A stretch of 13,913 nt of DNA, taken from NCBI GenBank assembly GCA_947479995.1, contig CANKBT010000048.1, forward strand, positions 1 through 13,913, given 5' to 3'. Positions 12,080-13,913 of this stretch are shown piece by piece. Made by a program: the position numbers and the translations under genes. This stretch comes from Frankiaceae bacterium (lineage in GTDB: Bacteria; Actinomycetota; Actinomycetes; Mycobacteriales; SCTD01). The notes under the pieces are model-generated. The model was not told the origin of the DNA and ran no database searches. It was given only the letters and a program-made list of their open reading frames with translations. The number at the start of each line of letters is the position of its first letter. The stretch's first letter is position 1.

Positions 12080-12808
12080 TCAGCCCCCGGGCCGGAGCAT
12101 GGCCGGGTGCAGCAGGCGGGCGTCGCCGACCCGGTAGAGCGCGGCGGGCCGGCCGCCGCCCGGGCCGGGCGCGGAGTCGCGGCCGACCGGCACGAGGAAG
12201 CCCGGGGTGCCGGTGACCTTGCGGTGGAAGTTGCGCGGGTCGAGGGCGACGCCCCAGGTCGCCTCGTAGACCCGGCGCAGCTCGGCGACCGTGAACTCCT
12301 CGGGGCAGAAGGCCGCGGCGAAGGGGGAGTACTCGAGCTTGGCGCGGGCCCGCTCGACGCCGGCCGCGAGCACGACGTCGTGGTCGAAGGCGGTCGGCCG
12401 GGCGGCGTCGACCGGCACCCACCCCACCCAGCGGGTCGTGGGGCCGGGCCGCGGGGCGGCGACGTCCGGCGCGAAGACGAGGTAGGACACCGACACCACG
12501 CGCATGCGCGGGTCGCGCGCGGGCGCGCCGAACGCCCCGAGCTGCTCGACGTGGGCGAGCTCGCGCCGCACGCCGGTCTCCTGCTCCAGCCGCCGGATCG
12601 CCGCCGCGTCGAGGTCCTCGTCGGGCGCGACGAAGCCGCCGGGCAGCGCCTGCGCACCGCGGAAGGGGTGGGTGTCGCGCTCGACGAGCAGCACCTGCAG
12701 GCGCGCCTCCCGGACGGTGAGCAGGACGACGTCGACGGTCACGGCGACCGGCGGGAAGGCCCGCGGGTCGTACGACGCGAGGAACGCCTGCTCGCCCGGG
12801 TCGGTCAC
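12080..12808 (-). CDS. nrtR: NrtR-like Nudix/winged-helix regulator of NAD salvage
   Basis: This 242-residue protein joins an N-terminal Nudix-fold domain (about 20-150) to a C-terminal winged-helix domain (about 155-225), with EEFTVAELRRVYEATWG and DPRNFHRKVTGTPGFL. That layout is typical of NrtR, which represses NAD genes and is released by ADP-ribose or related NAD derivatives. The Nudix box at 58-80 is degenerate: of the three Glu expected in RE-U-x-EE, the first is Arg73 and the second Gln76, with only Glu77 kept. Loss of hydrolase activity is known for NrtR sensors. It is the last gene of the operon; its GTG (12808) overlaps the pncA stop in GTGA, so it is probably autoregulated with pncBA. 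The operator would lie upstream of pncB, outside the window. A plain Nudix hydrolase is less likely. Confidence 0.88.
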   Translation of the reverse strand: MTDPGEQAFLASYDPRAFPPVAVTVDVVLLTVREARLQVLLVERDTHPFRGAQALPGGFVAPDEDLDAAAIRRLEQETGVRRELAHVEQLGAFGAPARDPRMRVVSVSYLVFAPDVAAPRPGPTTRWVGWVPVDAARPTAFDHDVVLAAGVERARAKLEYSPFAAAFCPEEFTVAELRRVYEATWGVALDPRNFHRKVTGTPGFLVPVGRDSAPGPGGGRPAALYRVGDARLLHPAMLRPGG

Positions 12809-13347
12809 ACGACCTCGACCCCCGCAGCGGCCATCGCGGCCAGCGCCGCCTCCGTGGTCGCCGGGGCCACGCCGCGCACCAGGTGCGACAGCAGCCGCAC
12901 GCGGAAGCCGGCGGCCACGGCGTCGAGCACCGACGCCCGCACGCAGTGGTCGGTCGCGATGCCGCACACGTCGAGCTCGGTGACCCCCCGCTCGCGCAGC
13001 CAGTCGGCGAGCGCCTGCCCGTCGGCCGTCTCGCCCTCGAAGGCGCTGTACGCCGCGGCGTGCGCGCCCTTGCGCACCACGGCGTCGAACTGCGCGTCCG
13101 CGAGGGGGGCGCGCAGCCGGCTGCCGTCGGTGCCGACGACGCAGTGCGGCGGCCAGGAGTCGACGTAGTCGGGGGTGTCGCTGAAGTGGCCGCCCGGGTC
13201 GACGTGCCAGTCGGCCGAGGCCACCGTGACCTCGTACGCGGGCAGCAGGGCGTGCACGCCGCGGGCCACCTCCGTGCCGCCCTGGACGGCCAGCGAGCCG
13301 CCCTCGACGAAGTCCTCCTGCACGTCCACCACCAGCAGGGCCCTCAC
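12805..13347 (-). CDS. pncA: Nicotinamidase (pyrazinamidase)
   Basis: This 180-residue enzyme should hydrolyse nicotinamide to nicotinate and ammonia in the cytoplasm, the entry step of NAD salvage. It follows mycobacterial PncA closely. The catalytic triad is Asp8, Lys93 and Cys135 (in GIATDHCVR). The metal-binding set is Asp46, His48, His54 and His68. SWPPHCV (64-70) and AYSAFEG (99-105) are also conserved. The length is as expected (about 186). GTG at 13347 overlaps the pncB stop by 4 nt (GTGA), and its own stop overlaps the nrtR start in the same way, so the three genes are almost certainly co-translated. With an intact active site it would also be expected to act on pyrazinamide; that is an inference from the family. 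Confidence 0.95.
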   Translation of the reverse strand: MRALLVVDVQEDFVEGGSLAVQGGTEVARGVHALLPAYEVTVASADWHVDPGGHFSDTPDYVDSWPPHCVVGTDGSRLRAPLADAQFDAVVRKGAHAAAYSAFEGETADGQALADWLRERGVTELDVCGIATDHCVRASVLDAVAAGFRVRLLSHLVRGVAPATTEAALAAMAAAGVEVV

Positions 13348-13913
13348 GCGTCCTCCTCCAGCTCGGCGGTCCAGGCGGGCTCGCCCGGGGTCAGGTCGCG
13401 CGCGGCGGCGGGCAGGGCGGCCAGCGCGGCGGCGCAGTGCGCCCGTGCCCCGGCCACGTCGTCGTACGCCGGCAGCGGTGCCTGCAGCGGCACCCCGCCG
13501 GGCGGCACGGCGCCGTCGAGCCGCAGGACCTCGCCGCGCTCGGTGCGGAAGGCGTGCTTGCGGCCCCCGCGCGTCGACTTGCCGGCCGAGGTCTTGGCGA
13601 CCGGGCGCATCGCCCCGTCGTCGCCCTCGACGGCGACGAGCTTGTAGACGAAGCCGGCGGTCGGCGCCCCCGAGCCGGTGACGAGCGAGGTGCCGACGCC
13701 GTAGCGGTCGACCGGCAGGCCCGCCAGGTCGGCGATGCCGTGCTCGTCGAGGTCGCCGGTGACGACGATGCGCGTGCCCGTGGCGCCGAGGGAGTCGAGC
13801 AGCGCCCGGGCGGCGGGCACCTCGACGCGCGGGTCGCCGCTGTCGAGCCGCACCGCGCCGAGCTGCGGGCCGGCGACCTCGACGGCCGTGCGGATGCCCT
13901 GCGCGGTGTCGTA
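13344..13913 (-). CDS. pncB: Nicotinate phosphoribosyltransferase, C-terminal part
   Basis: The last 189 codons of a minus-strand gene that begins beyond the right edge. Nicotinate phosphoribosyltransferase joins nicotinate and PRPP, using ATP, to give nicotinate mononucleotide. Visible family features are YDTAQGIRTAVEVAG at the cut edge, VRLDSGD (about 20-26), IVVTGDLDEHGI (the phosphate-binding region), GVGTSLVTGSG, and AGKSTRGGRKHAF. The residues seen are consistent with a complete C-terminal half of a roughly 430-440-residue protein. It is the first visible gene of the pncB-pncA-nrtR operon and overlaps pncA by 4 nt. The promoter and any NrtR site lie outside the window. Confidence 0.93.
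   Translation of the reverse strand, partial: YDTAQGIRTAVEVAGPQLGAVRLDSGDPRVEVPAARALLDSLGATGTRIVVTGDLDEHGIADLAGLPVDRYGVGTSLVTGSGAPTAGFVYKLVAVEGDDGAMRPVAKTSAGKSTRGGRKHAFRTERGEVLRLDGAVPPGGVPLQAPLPAYDDVAGARAHCAAALAALPAAARDLTPGEPAWTAELEEDA

Noticed and set aside
10786..12657. Long minus-strand frame opposite the M23 peptidase
   Set aside because: The M23 frame has a signal peptide and all zinc ligands; this one is a compositional shadow.
1..13913. Novel defence or mobile system, tRNA genes, CRISPR array, insertion sequence
   Set aside because: No transposase, integrase, nuclease or toxin-antitoxin genes, no regularly spaced repeats and no cloverleaf-like sequence were seen; every sizeable open stretch is explained by ordinary gene families.

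Overview
The window is a very GC-rich stretch, gene-dense on both strands, of the kind found in Actinomycetota. Most start codons are GTG, several genes appear leaderless (a promoter -10 element exactly 6 nt before the start codon), neighbouring genes overlap by 4 bp, and the families (HadA/HadB-type dehydratases, an Mce protein, an AAC(2')-like acetyltransferase, mycobacterial-type PncA) are typical of that phylum. The genus cannot be fixed from the sequence. There are no tRNA or rRNA genes, no CRISPR array and no insertion sequence, and the layout looks like chromosomal core or near-core DNA.

Layout. (1) 1-2492, minus strand: an amylosucrase (GH13) gene, then an aminoglycoside 2'-N-acetyltransferase-like GNAT gene overlapping its 3' end by 16 nt, then the start of a membrane protein that runs off the left edge. 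(2) 2562-3965, plus strand: a small membrane-anchored protein of unknown function, then a HadA-like and a HadB-like MaoC/hot-dog dehydratase pair. The divergent start regions at 2492/2562 carry mirror-image leaderless promoters inside a 13-bp inverted repeat. (3) 3962-7502: two divergent cyclic-di-GMP genes. One is a membrane diguanylate cyclase (GGEEL, minus strand). The other is a PAS-PAS-GGDEF-EAL protein with an HGDEF variant and a complete EAL catalytic set (plus strand). Its upstream region can fold into mutually exclusive hairpins. (4) 7594-10111, plus strand: a lone Mce/MlaD-domain protein without the usual YrbE permeases or ATPase, and a multi-pass membrane protein with a TPR-like C-terminal domain. 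(5) 10128-10820, minus strand: an enoyl-CoA isomerase/hydratase. (6) 10957-12072, plus strand: a secreted coiled-coil M23 metallopeptidase; a 24-bp perfect palindrome lies between (5) and (6). (7) 12080-13913, minus strand: a tight pncB-pncA-nrtR-like operon for NAD salvage, with a Nudix-wHTH regulator as the last gene.

How the parts work together. The pncB-pncA-nrtR block is one functional unit: nicotinamide to nicotinate to NaMN, with its likely NAD-metabolite-responsive repressor. The hadA/hadB-like pair should form one heterodimeric dehydratase. The two c-di-GMP genes supply synthesis and breakdown of one second messenger from one divergent locus. The rest is ordinary housekeeping or accessory content. 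The items most worth a second look are the foldable leader in front of the EAL gene, the repeated leaderless promoter signature, the amylosucrase/AAC(2') coupling and the 24-bp palindrome. I found no clear evidence of a wholly novel multi-gene system.
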